Assembly: GCA_027605045.1 (NCBI GenBank)
Contig: JAQFWX010000098.1
Span: forward strand, 1-64,000
From: Phallus indusiatus
Lineage: Eukaryota > Basidiomycota > Agaricomycetes > Phallales > Phallaceae
Direction of reading: 5' to 3'
DNA: 64,000 bases
Below are positions 37,101 to 52,600 of the stretch, in pieces. The notes under the pieces are model-generated. The model saw only the letters and a list, made by a program, of their open reading frames with translations, was not told the DNA's origin and searched no databases. Both the position numbers and the translations under genes were made by a program. Position 1 is the stretch's first letter; each line of letters starts with the position of its first letter.

Positions 37101-37497
37101 TTCTTCTACCACCTCCTTAGACCAACAGCTCAGCGGCGCGTCTTCTCTCCTTGAGGCCACGAGTGCAGCTTCGGAAACTGTCAAAGCACCACCACTCACC
37201 ACACCGTTACAACCGCCACTTATCAAACCTCTAGAACTTCTCAAATCCACATTGTCGCCTGCGGAGGCACAAGCAGAACTTGCGAGAACAGTAGATGACC
37301 TTGCCAAGTGGTTGAGCGTTGTTGAAGCAGGTTTGACTAGCCTCCTGGAGAAATCTCTTTTTGAAGGTGGACATAGTGTAGTCATTCAGGAAAATCGAGA
37401 GGAAGAAGATGCTGTTGATGGCGGTGTGTTTGCTAACGGTAGTGGCATCGCTAGTGGCGCGGGTGATTCAGGTGTTGTCTCTTTGGATACTCATTAA
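34103..37497 (+). CDS. Ste20/germinal-centre-kinase family protein kinase (Nak1/Kic1-like)
   Basis: Serine/threonine kinase of the GCK-III/MST group, whose fungal members act in the morphogenesis (RAM/MOR) network for polarity and cell separation. The N-terminal kinase domain (about residues 20-280) has the glycine loop VGKGAYGAVYRGVHI, the Lys in VVALKIINLD, the catalytic loop VIHRDIKAANVLVTD, DFGVSALLS and the activation segment VGTPYWMAPEVITSG. A long Ser/Pro/Thr-rich, probably disordered region follows (35246-36905). After an intron (36906-36960) comes a C-terminal segment with SPAEAQAELARTVDDLAKWL that could be a partner-binding helix. The start is MSSLRSIPVQNQVPVTQ, with the first intron before LYRKLEIVGKG. 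The subgroup assignment is inference from the kinase domain. Confidence 0.88.
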
Positions 37498-37715
37498 TTG
37501 TTATTCCGTTTTTGGGTTTGTATAAACTCTTGCCTTCTCGCATGTATCAGACAATCTTATTTGGTGTATTCAAAATATCGTACATAATTGGTATCCGGTT
37601 TGCGGAACGAACTTGGGAGATTAGTAGTGGACGATCTCCAAAATGAATAAGCGACTCGTACATGAAAGTGCATTAGTCAAAGGTGGTAAAAAAAGGATTT
37701 ACGATCATTTCATTA

Positions 37716-38604
37716 CTAAAATTTAGCTTCCCAGCTGATACCACATCCACAGCCTGCAGTTTTAGCTTGCGGATTGTCAATAACCCGACAATAAGCTCGG
37801 TCGCGTAATCTAGCGTTGAACCCTTCAATAATCTCAGCGATACGGCATCGACGACAATTGCTGCATTTCGATGCATGGGGTGTATGAATCGACTTTTGAT
37901 GGATTAAAAAAGTCAGTTTTTCAACAGCTCAGGGAAACAGTGGGAACACACTAGTCATCTGGTGCTTGATTTGACGTCAACTCGAGCTTGTATTGGTACC
38001 CGTGACATCCCCCTGATTCTACTGCAACGCGAAGGGAGACCGTCGGGTCGTTTTCTAACTTCGAAATGTCGCTCAATTTCTGTATGGACGGAAGGGGGAG
38101 TATATATGGTAAGGATTCGCAGGTTGGGAATAGCTATGACAACGGTACCTGCGCTGCTCTTTCAGTAATTAAAAATTGCGCTTCATTTTGATTTAAAAGC
38201 CCAACTTCCTCGTCAGGAGCAATCCCCGAAGGGTCCGGAAGCGCAAAGAGAATGGCTTGAGCACGGGTGGTTCCAGGCTCATCAGTCCTTGTCGTTGTGG
38301 CATAACCTCTAGTCGACAAGATTCGTATAAAATCAATTCTCTGTTCTACTGTTTTCAGGCGTCTATGTAGTTGATATTTGTCGAACCATAATATAAGAGA
38401 TGGTAAGGTAGCGTGCTGGAGTATGACGGGGACGGATAGGTTGTAAACTCGGGATACGGTGGGTCTTCTTGCTCCGGAAAGCGGCAAGCTCGGATTGATC
38501 TGCTGTTTGGTGAAATATCTTCGGCAGAAACTAAGTCTGAAGCAATGCCCCAGGCCCACTAGGGCAGCAGGTACATTCAGTGACATTTTTTGGAGGGTTT
38601 TCAT
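37716..38604 (-). CDS. ISA2: Mitochondrial iron-sulfur assembly factor Isa2, frame broken
   Basis: A-type (HesB/IscA) scaffold for 4Fe-4S maturation in mitochondria. Exons are 38604-38149, 38079-37952 and from 37892. The conserved parts are KLSDISKLENDPTVSLRV, VESGGCHGYQYKLELTSN (first Cys ligand), VVDAVSLRLLKGSTLDYATE, then RVIDNPQAKTAGCGCGISWE (last Cys pair). Between TELI and RVIDN the GSSF residues found in yeast and human homologues are missing. About 10 nt are absent near 37795, so the literal frame runs past the Cys pair to a stop at 37673. This is either an assembly error or a real null allele. It has a presequence-like N-terminus with a second ATG at 38586. Head-to-head with KGD4, 50 bp between starts. 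Confidence 0.85.
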
Positions 38605-38654
38605 GTGTGTAACGCGTCACGCTTGCAAGGAAGTGTTACTTTGAACTAAAAGCC

Positions 38655-39078
38655 ATGCAGGCATCCCAGAGATTATTACGCATTCACACACCCCTCATAC
38701 ACTTTGTTGGAAGGAGGACAACATCTCCAGCAGGTAATTTGTCATTATTGTTACTAAATTCTCTGCGTTATGTTTAGCTACTCTTTCAAGAACCGCACCA
38801 AGCTCAACCGCATCCGGCATCACCTCCAGACGTTGTGTCTCAATTCAGCGCTCTGTTTCGGGTGAAGGACTCGCCAGTTACTGCAGCAACTACTGACTTG
38901 CCAGGGCATACCCAAGTTTATGGCGAGTTCTGGCACGCACCGTCTCGTCTTTGGCAGCCTGCTCGGTCGGTCCCAGATGACGAAGCGGTCGCAGTCATGG
39001 TGAGCTTGTTTCAGAATTTAATGAATGCATATCCTAATGACATATATACCAATAGAGTGGGGAGCTTCATTGCGATAG
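38655..39078 (+). CDS. KGD4: 2-oxoglutarate dehydrogenase adaptor Kgd4/Ymr31 (MRPS36 family)
   Basis: Small mitochondrial protein that anchors the E3 subunit to the 2-oxoglutarate dehydrogenase complex. The family start TPLIHFVGRRTTSPA (yeast EPMIKFVGTRH) and the end EFWHAPSRLWQPARSVPDDE followed by an SGGA-type terminus are visible. Exons are 38655-38733, 38791-38999 and from 39056. In the last exon the literal AGTGGGGAGC gives SGEL and reads on to a stop at 39175. One more G in the run would give SGGASLR and a stop at 39078, as in the family. A G-run deletion in the assembly is likely. It converges on RPC1, whose stop is at 39088, so the literal frame would overlap the RPC1 tail. Confidence 0.8.
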
Positions 39079-39087
39079 AGTATATAT

Positions 39088-44491
<5,404 letters not shown>

Positions 44492-45011
44492 GACTGTAGG
44501 CTGTCGTTTTAAATTACGTAATCAGCATTTGTCACTAGAACACGCGGAGTAAACTCCGCGAGGCACCTTTTTAAAAGTAACAATATAAAGAATGGCCGGC
44601 GCGTGATCCTAAGCTCGTGCGAAGATACCTATTAGCGCATGGGATTGTGGGTAATCATTGTGCTATCAACCACTGTCGACGTGTGACCTGTCACACATAT
44701 GTACGTAGCATCACAGACACATGTATAGAGCATGGCATCTTGCCTCCCCCTCTTTCATGGTGGCTTATGGGAGATCGTTTTTCACGAAAAATCATCACAA
44801 ACCCACGCATATACCCATCATATCATCTCGGGGGGTGTTTCTCTATTCAGTAGTCATCTTGTTGCACGCTCGCGTGATGATTGATCTTCACCACATTAAC
44901 TCCCGCAGCCTCAAAGTCCTGTTGTTCGCAGCAGCCCTCGTTAGTTCTCGTTGAGACCTGTCATTCTCGTTTGATTCTCGTTTGATTCTCATCTGGTTCT
45001 CATCTGGTTCT
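44492..45011. other. RPC1 upstream region and border of the transposon island
   Basis: TTACGTAATCA at 44514-44524 lies 23 bp upstream of the RPC1 start and matches the motif of two other promoters in this window. The remaining sequence has no recognisable gene. It ends with four 11-bp tandem units at 44964-45007 (TTCTCGTTTGA twice, TTCTCATCTGG twice), directly abutting the first LTR. Confidence 0.6.
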
Positions 45012-46227
45012 TGTTAGGTGTCAAGTACCGATATCCGGGAACGGTGATAGATACTATAATGTACTTTAGTCGCTGAATAGAACAATGATAACCGTCACCG
45101 TTGGTCGACGATAGTCAGGACTTGGCCTCAACCTATAAGAGGTTGTGCCACGACAGTCTTCTTTAGGATTTGTCCTGACGTTCGTCACAAGCGTCGAGTT
45201 CGTCAAGGACGTTACGGATATATGCGTTCCGAGCTTCGAGAGTCGCGAGCTGTATCTCGTATTGAATGATATCAAGCTCAACGATAATGAAGAAAGCTTT
45301 GAGATGTAACTCTCGGCAACGACAGATGGCTTCCGTCGCTGCAAGTCTCGAGGAACGATCTCGACGTTCAATGATGAATAGAATAGAGAAGGAGAGTTGT
45401 TATAGAGATATCGAACTACGTTCGATATTAAGTCTGAAGAACTATCTACGTGTATGCTAGGGTTTATATACACGTCAGATAATTAATTCTAGCTCAGTTC
45501 GAAATAGATTCCGAACTTGAGAAATACAAACAAGTCGTGAGATTCGTAAGTTACATCAATATATGCAGGGTATGATGTCTCATGTGATGAACATGAGGTG
45601 TGCAGGGATGAGAGCTGTGCATACATGGACCTATGTTCGTCATCTATGATCTCATAACCGGAATGTGCGTGGAATATTCTAGAAAGGCCTTTCCGCGGGT
45701 GTTCCAGGAGTTAAGAGAGACGGGTGCGTCTCTATTCGAGTTGTAAGGTTGATTGAGATGACTGAACGCGAAGGTCATATCGTGAGTGACGTAAGCGAGA
45801 TAAGATTACGGAGATGAACGGTAAATGATCGGATATGGATTACGTAACGTTACCGGAAGTGATGTCATGAATCGGATCATGACATTAGGGCTACTCAGCT
45901 CACACTAGAGGGAGGGGATCCTAAGAGAACAAGCTTAGGGACCCTCACTCTAGGGACAGCGACTATATACATGAAAAACGATAACACAGCATGCGGCCCT
46001 GACACAGCTAAGTGCTAGGTGCTTGAACCGAACCTAAGCGACGTGATGTCACGGGCATCACGCCAGGTACGAGCGCGCAACGCACGCGAGTAGAGAAACA
46101 GGAATAGGGACAGAACAAATAAACGGAAGAGGAATATAATGCACGGGAAATACGAATGAGATGGAAATGAATATATACCGATGATAATAAATAAGAAAAT
46201 GAGAGGCGGCAGCAGCGTACCCTGATA
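45012..46227 (-). mobile_element. Family-2 LTR (solo), split by a family-1 solo LTR
   Basis: The outer element is read as TGTTAGG at 45012-45018 and resumes after the inner LTR at 45890 with GCTACTCAGCTCACACTAG, ending CGTACCCTGATA at 46227. The same sequence in the opposite orientation forms the intact solo LTR at 61212-61602. The inner LTR's TTAGG duplication lies within the outer 5' end, which proves the order of insertion. No clear target duplication flanks the outer copy, and its last bases carry a C-to-T change. There is no internal region. Confidence 0.8.
45019..45884 (-). mobile_element. Family-1 (chromovirus) solo LTR, TSD TTAGG
   Basis: An 866-bp reverse-orientation copy of the LTR of the full-length chromovirus at 46710-56114. 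It begins TGTCAAGTACCGATATCC and ends CATGAATCGGATCATGACA. The 5-bp duplication TTAGG occurs at 45014-45018 and 45885-45889. It shows scattered substitutions relative to the young LTR pair. A solo LTR arises by recombination between the two LTRs of a full element. Confidence 0.92.
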
Positions 46228-46239
46228 CTTTCTGATCGT

Positions 46240-46709
46240 TTGTCTTTGCGCAAAATCCTATCAAGATTTTTGGAAACGGAGGATGAAATGTTCACGTTCT
46301 TTCAACTGCAGCAGAAAACAGACTTCGTCATCAGCGGATCTCAATGCCTGCAGTTTTTCTTAGACGTTTACTGGCCGGGATCTGACATGGACATTTACTG
46401 TTGGCCTGGGTCGGCAGAGGTTGTCAAACGCTATCTTCATCTCCTCCATTACGACACTGTGCAATCTGCCGTCTTCGATCTGTACTGGTCCACTTCTGAA
46501 GTGGACTATGTCGTTACCATGCGAAGAGAGATTGACAACGAGGTGAAAATCATCCAGCTTGTTGTCACCAAGTCTTGTCTGATGGCAACCATCTTAAGCT
46601 TCCATTCAAGTAAGCTACATCCTTCCGATCATTCTTTTCAGCTCTCGTGCTCACGTCTCACAGCCGCTGTTATGAATTGTATTTCCTGGCAGTACGCAGT
46701 ATGTCTCTA
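46240..46709 (+). pseudogene. Nucleotidyltransferase-like gene, 5' part, interrupted by the chromovirus
   Basis: The open frame contains LRKILSRFLETEDE, KTDFVISGSQCLQFFLDVYW, PGSDMDIYCWP and a later IIQLVVTKSCLMATILSFHS. The ISGS...SDMDIY pattern resembles a nucleotidyltransferase-type fold present in many basidiomycete proteins of unknown role. The frame is open back to the family-2 LTR border at 46227 and lacks a convincing N-terminus. The coding continues in frame after the retrotransposon at 56120, once one copy of the CTCTA duplication is removed. Confidence 0.6.
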
Positions 46710-47576
46710 TGTCATGATCCGATTCATGACATCACTTCCGGTAACGTTACGTAATCCATATCCGATCATTTACCGTTCATCTCCGTTATCTTATCTCGCT
46801 TACGTCACTCACGATAAGACCTTCGCGTTCAGTCATCCCCATCAACCTTACAACTCGAATAGAGACGTACCCGTCTCTCTTAACTCCTGGAACACCCGCG
46901 GAAAGCCCTTTCTAGAATATTCCACGCACGTTCCGGTTATGAGATCATAGATGACGAACGTAGGTCCATGTATGCACAGCTCTTATCCCTGCACACCTCA
47001 TGTTCATCACATGAGACATCATACCCTGCATATATTGATGTTACTTACGAATCTCACGACTTGTTTGTATTTCTCTAGTTCGGAATCTATTTCGAACTGA
47101 GCTAGAATTATTTATCTGACGTGTATATAAACCCTAGCATACACGTAGATAGTTCTTCAGACTTAATATCGAACGTAGTTCGATATCTCTATAAAACTCT
47201 CTTTTCTCTTACTCTCTTCATCATTGAACGTCGAGATCGTTCCTCGAGACTTGCAACGACGGAAGCCATCCGTCGTTGTCGAGAGTTACATCTCAAAGCT
47301 TTCTTCATTATTGTCGAGCTTGATATCATTCAATACGAGATACAGCTCGCGGTTCTCGAAGCTCGGAACGCACATATCAGAAACGTCCTTGACGAACTCG
47401 ACGCTCGTGACGAACGTCAGGACAAATCCTGAAGAAGACTGTCGCGGCACAACCTCTTATAGGTTGAGGCCAAGTCCTGACTGTCGTCAACCAACGGTGA
47501 CAGTTATTGGTGTTATATTCAGCGACTAAAATACATTACAGTATCTATTACCGTTCCCGGATATCGGTACTTGACA
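46710..47576 (+). repeat. 5' LTR of the chromovirus
   Basis: An 867-bp direct repeat of 55248-56114, bounded by TGTCA...TGACA. Only one difference was noticed (CCC versus CCT near 47556/56094), so the insertion is recent. TATATAA at 47123-47129 is the likely promoter element. The 11-nt AGACTTAATAT at 47159-47169 is the probable transcript start, because it is exactly complementary to 47579-47589. The CTCTA target duplication is at 46705-46709. Confidence 0.96.
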
Positions 47577-47578
47577 GT

Positions 47579-47589
47579 ATATTAAGTCT
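47579..47589 (+). promoter_or_regulatory. Primer-binding site of the self-priming type
   Basis: ATATTAAGTCT starts 2 bp after the 5' LTR and is the exact 11-nt reverse complement of 47159-47169 inside the LTR, about 30 bp downstream of the TATA element. In Tf1/sushi elements the first 11 nt of the mRNA fold back onto such a site to prime reverse transcription, in place of a tRNA. No tRNA-3'-end match (TGG...) is seen here. Confidence 0.8.
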
Positions 47590-47654
47590 CACCCGGCAGC
47601 TCTTCTTTTTATCGCACACTCTACGTCTCGGTTATATCTTTTCTTTCTTTCATC

Positions 47655-49616
47655 ATGTCTTCTACTCAACAATCACACACTCGAGTATATGCGCAGCGTT
47701 TAACCTCGCTGTCTCCAGCTACTCGCGAATCGGTTATTGAAGATCAACGTCGTGATAGGCAATCCCGTAATGAACGTCGTCAACTCAATCGAACTGCCCA
47801 GCTCAACCAACTCGCAGAAATCGTCAATCCCTCTGTGATAACCTCTCCTCTGCGCAGTTTGATGCCGACTCAGCGTCAACGTTCGTTGTCTTACGAACGT
47901 GAAATGGGCGCAAGGTCTGGTGCACACGTTCCCGGTATAATCAACTTGCCTTATCCTATCGAAACATTTGCTACTGATCTCAATATTCCTACGTACTATG
48001 GTCCGGCTCGTTCCTCTTCCTTACCTCCCCCTCCTATTCGACCTCGCATCTCAGCGTCCCCTACTCCTACGGTGTTGGCTACACCTCCTCCTAGTGCCAA
48101 CCCTGTCCAGAACCCTCCTCCTCCTGTTCGTCGTCAAACTTCTCAGATGCCCAAGATTGAAGAAGTTAAAGACGAAGAACCTCCTCGTACACCTTTGCCG
48201 CAAGCATCTGGTTCTGGCGGAAACGGTGGAGACCCTCCAGGCGATGGAGATCCGGACAACCATGACTCTGATGGTCCACATGATGCCTCTGTCCCTGGCA
48301 TCCCCTCTGCAGGTCCCGGTGGTGGTGGTATTGGCGGTGGTGGTGATGGTGGACCCCCTGGTGGTGGTCCTCCTGACGACTTTGGAGACGACAACGATGA
48401 CGAAGGTGATTTCATTCCTGATCCGCGTCGTCGCAACACCATCTCCATGGACGAAATTCGTGAAGTATTTCGTAACATCGCCGCCCTCCTCTCCAGTCAA
48501 CAGTCGATTCAGACTGCTCAACTCAACGTCTCTCGTTCCCGTGCTACCGTCAAGGAACCAGAAACGTTTGACGGAACGGACCCGGATAAAATTGCTAACT
48601 TTTTCACTCAATGTCATCTCGTCTTTCGTGCTCGTCCAGCTGACTTTAGTTTGGACTGGCAACGCATCTTCTACGCTCTCTTTTCTTCGCGGCACTGCTC
48701 TAAGCTTTTTCAACCATTCCTTGAGTCTGGTGATGAAGATCTTCAAGACTACCCGTTCTTCACCAATTGGGAATCTTTCATCGAAACCCTTACTCAGGCC
48801 TTCGGCTCGTTCTCTCCTGAGGATGATGCTGAAAAGGCGTTAATGCGCCTGACGTTTTCCGACAGCATGAAAGCGTCCAATTTCTTTGTTCAGTTCACTA
48901 AGTATGCTACGCGCACTAACTTCAACGCCAGTTCTCTCCGTCGGATTTTATGGGAGAAACTGCCTAGACGTCTTGTCGACCGCATATATAACTCGGATCG
49001 CGACACGTCTACTTATGCAGCGTTGAGGATAGCCGTTCAAGAGTTTGACGCACATTATTGGGAATATGAAGGTCGGAAAAAGTCCCAACAATCGTCATCG
49101 TCCTCTTCCGACAATCGTTCCCGTAATAACAATTCGTCGTCGAGCTCCAATTCAAACAACAACCATCGGAACTCACAAAACAATCGTCCGATACGTGGAA
49201 ACATTTGGCGTGGCACGAACTTTAGAAATTATAGGCCTGATCGGGCTCCCATTCCTAGTCGTTTCGGTAACAATAGTCGTACGTCTAACAACAATAACAA
49301 CAACAATAGGAACTCTGGTTCGACTCCCTTGTCTGCTGCCGAACGACAACGTCGTCTTGATCAACAACTATGCTTTATCTGTGGTCAACGTGGCCATATG
49401 TCCCGCGAATGTCCTAGAAACCGTCGAACTAATCCTCCAGCTACGACTGCTGCCAACCAACCTCGTGGTCGTCGAACCTTCAACAACGGCAGAGGTCGGA
49501 ACAGTAACAACACATCTCGAAGTGCACCTCCCGTCGTACGTACCCCTGTGGACTCTAAGTCCCAACCTACAGTCACTGACTCAGCTCAACCTGGGTCTAG
49601 TGCATCCAAGAACTAG
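47655..49616 (+). CDS. gag: Retrotransposon Gag
   Basis: A 653-residue structural protein. The N-terminus is basic (DRQSRNERRQLNRTAQ), then a long Pro/Gly-rich acidic segment with GPGGGGIGGGGDGG (about residues 100-270). The retrotransposon gag domain starts near residue 300 (FDGTDPDKIANFFTQCHLVF) and extends to about 480. An Asn/Ser-rich linker leads to one zinc knuckle, CFICGQRGHMSREC (CX2CX4HX4C, about residues 573-586). The pol frame overlaps the gag end in the -1 frame: it opens after a stop at 49598-49600, leaving a 16-nt window before the gag stop. Confidence 0.95.
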   Translation: MSSTQQSHTRVYAQRLTSLSPATRESVIEDQRRDRQSRNERRQLNRTAQLNQLAEIVNPSVITSPLRSLMPTQRQRSLSYEREMGARSGAHVPGIINLPYPIETFATDLNIPTYYGPARSSSLPPPPIRPRISASPTPTVLATPPPSANPVQNPPPPVRRQTSQMPKIEEVKDEEPPRTPLPQASGSGGNGGDPPGDGDPDNHDSDGPHDASVPGIPSAGPGGGGIGGGGDGGPPGGGPPDDFGDDNDDEGDFIPDPRRRNTISMDEIREVFRNIAALLSSQQSIQTAQLNVSRSRATVKEPETFDGTDPDKIANFFTQCHLVFRARPADFSLDWQRIFYALFSSRHCSKLFQPFLESGDEDLQDYPFFTNWESFIETLTQAFGSFSPEDDAEKALMRLTFSDSMKASNFFVQFTKYATRTNFNASSLRRILWEKLPRRLVDRIYNSDRDTSTYAALRIAVQEFDAHYWEYEGRKKSQQSSSSSSDNRSRNNNSSSSSNSNNNHRNSQNNRPIRGNIWRGTNFRNYRPDRAPIPSRFGNNSRTSNNNNNNNRNSGSTPLSAAERQRRLDQQLCFICGQRGHMSRECPRNRRTNPPATTAANQPRGRRTFNNGRGRNSNNTSRSAPPVVRTPVDSKSQPTVTDSAQPGSSASKN

Positions 49617-49690
49617 ATGTTAGTCGGGAAGGTTCAGTACGCGCCAACGTAGCCGTAGTCGGTGGTACTAGTAAAGTAGTTTTACGGTCT

Positions 49691-52600
49691 ATGCCTGTTT
49701 TCTCTGATTCTTTTATGATTTCCCTTTATGTTCCTTTTTCTCCTTCTCCTTTTAAGTGCATGGTCGATTCGGGATCGACGCACTGTTTTATAAATGAAAA
49801 AATAGTAGATAAATATGCCCTTCCATTTCAGACCATCGATCCTATTCCTTTATTTCTTATTGATGGGACTACAAATTCTTTTATCACTCGGAAGATAGTT
49901 TTAAATGTAACTTTTCCTAGTAGTGACACTTTATCGATTTCTTTTCTCGTTACGAAGTTGGAAGCTAATTGTGATTTCGTCTTAGGATACGACTGGCTCA
50001 CCCGCTATAATCCGTCGATTAACTGGGTATTGGGCAGTATCAAATTCCCAGACAACTTACGATTATCTTCTGACAAGGCCGAATCGTCCTTTTCCGCTAC
50101 TCAATCAAACACGCGAAATGCCTCAGCTATTCCAACCGCCACTTCTCGTCCTTCAGTATCTCTTGTTAATGCCGCAGCTTTTCTTCATGCAGCCAACGCT
50201 TCTGGCTCTGTTGTTTTTCGGTTAGCAGTCACCGATCCAAAAGTCAAGTCTTATTCCGCAGCTGTGGATCCCGACTTTAACGAGATGTCTATACCTGAAG
50301 ACTACCGAGAATTTGCAGACGTATTTAGCGGTGTCAAAGCCGACACTCTGGCGCCACATCGTTCATACGATTTGAAGATTGAACTCGAAGATGGCAAAAC
50401 TCCTCCTCTAGGACCCATCTATTCTCTTTCGCCCTTGGAATTAGAATCTCTCCGAGAATTTATCGATGATAATTTGAAGACTGGTTTTATTCGCCATTCC
50501 AATTCTCCTCATGGCGCCCCAGTCCTTTTCGTCAAGAAAAAAGACGGTTCCTTACGTCTTTGTGTGGATTTTCGCGGACTCAACAAAATTAGTAAAAAGG
50601 ATAAGTATCCGTTACCACTTATCTCGGATTTACTAGACGCTCCTCGAAAAGCCCGCATATATACCAAGATCGATTTGAAGCACGCATATCACCTTGTGCG
50701 TATCGCGGAAGGTGATGAATGGAAGACAGCATTCAGAACCCGTTATGGATCTTTTGAATGGCTTGTCATGCCATTTGGATTATCCAACGCTCCCGCTGCT
50801 TTCCAACGCTTCATGAACGATATTTTAGGCGACCTACTCGATCATTGTGTCGTCGTTTATCTCGATGATATCCTCATTTACTCAGACGACATTTCCTCGC
50901 ATAAACAACACGTCAAAGAAGTTCTCAAACGTCTCCGGCAACACAACCTATATGCGTCGCCGAAGAAATGCGAATTTCATAAGGATCGTGTAGAGTTTCT
51001 TGGATATGTTTTGGATTCATCTGGACTTGCGATGGATACCGGCAAAGTTAAACAGATCATTGACTGGCCTGTTCCGCGCAAAGTTAAGGATATTCAATCA
51101 TTTCTTGGATTTGCAAACTTCTATCGTCGTTTTATTGATCAATACTCGCATATAACAATACCTCTCACTCGACTTACGCGTAAAGGTGCACCTTGGAACT
51201 GGACCGACGATTGCCAACGTGCATTCGACACTTTGAAAAAGTCTTTTACAACTGCACCAGTGCTAGCTCACTGGGTACCAGACCGGCCTATTATAGTCGA
51301 GACGGACGCGTCTGACTATGCTCTCGCAGCTATATTATCTCAATACGATGCGACAAACGAATTACACCCAATCGCTTTTCATTCCCGTACATTTTCACCT
51401 CCAGAACTCAATTACGATGTTCACGACAAAGAATTACTCGCGATATTTGAAGCTTTTCAAAAATGGCGTCATTACCTTGAAGGATCTACTTTTCCTGTTG
51501 ACGTCTTCACGGATCACAAAAACCTCACTTATTTCTCTACAACAAAAACACTTACTCGCCGTCAAGCGAGATGGTCCGAATTTTTATCTCAATTTAATCT
51601 TAATATTAATTTCCGTCCTGGTCGCTTGGGTACTAAACCTGATTCTCTCACTAGACGATGGGACGTCTACCTTAAAGAGGGGATAAGCGACTACGCTGAC
51701 GTTAACCCGCAAAATTTGAAGCCGATTTTCACTTCAGAACAATTAAAGGTGTCGTTAAATGCTACCATTCTTCACGCTCCTATTCTCCGTAGCGCTATTA
51801 TCATGGACATTAACAAGCTTCATGACGACATTCTCACTGCGCTTCCTCATGATCCAGTCGCGCAACTTCATTTACACGATCGTTCCAATCCTCGTTGGAC
51901 TGTGGATGATCGCGGATTCCTTAGATGTGATGGTCGTATCTTCGTTCCGGCAGCTGAAGACCTCAGACTTCGTGTCCTTCAGTATAAACATGATCATCCC
52001 GTATCTGGACATTTCGGACAGACCAAGACCCTTGAACTTATACGTCGCGAATACGTCTGGCCAAACCTTCGTGATATGGTTAAAGAGTTTTGTAGCTCTT
52101 GTATCGACTGTCCTCGTGGTAAATCACAGCGACATAAACCATACGGATTTCTTAAACAACTTCCCGTACCTATACGTCCTTGGGATTCGATCTCTATGGA
52201 CTTTATCGAGCATTTACCTGCTTCCAGTGGTTATACTTCAATTCTTGTCGTTGTTGACCGGCTAACGAAATACGCTATTTTCATTCCCACTCACGATACC
52301 ATTTCATCGCAACAACTCGCCAGCCTCTTTGTTTTACATGTCTTTTCGAAGCATGGTGTCCCATCCCATGTAACGTCAGACAGAGGTTCGGAGTTTGTCT
52401 CTCATTTCTTTCGCTCTTTGGGCAAAGCCCTAAATATGAACCTTCATTTCACTTCTGGATATCACCCCGAAGGTGATGGACAAACGGAAAGAACTAATCA
52501 GACATTGGAGCAATACATCCGCATATATTGCAACTACCAGCAAGACGATTGGTCCGATTTGCTTCCTCTTGCAGAGTTTGCATTCAACAACGCAGCTAGT

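Noticed and set aside
47121..47529. Two overlapping open frames of about 100 codons in the R/U5 part of the LTR, present in both LTRs and partly in solo copies.
   Set aside because: They lack an ATG after the predicted transcript start at 47159, and identity between the LTRs explains their joint openness. The 18-bp deletion in the old copy is a multiple of three but lies between short repeats.
48051..48746. Long minus-strand open frame opposite gag.
   Set aside because: It is the mirror of a low-complexity, biased coding region; its product is Arg/Thr-rich without domain features.
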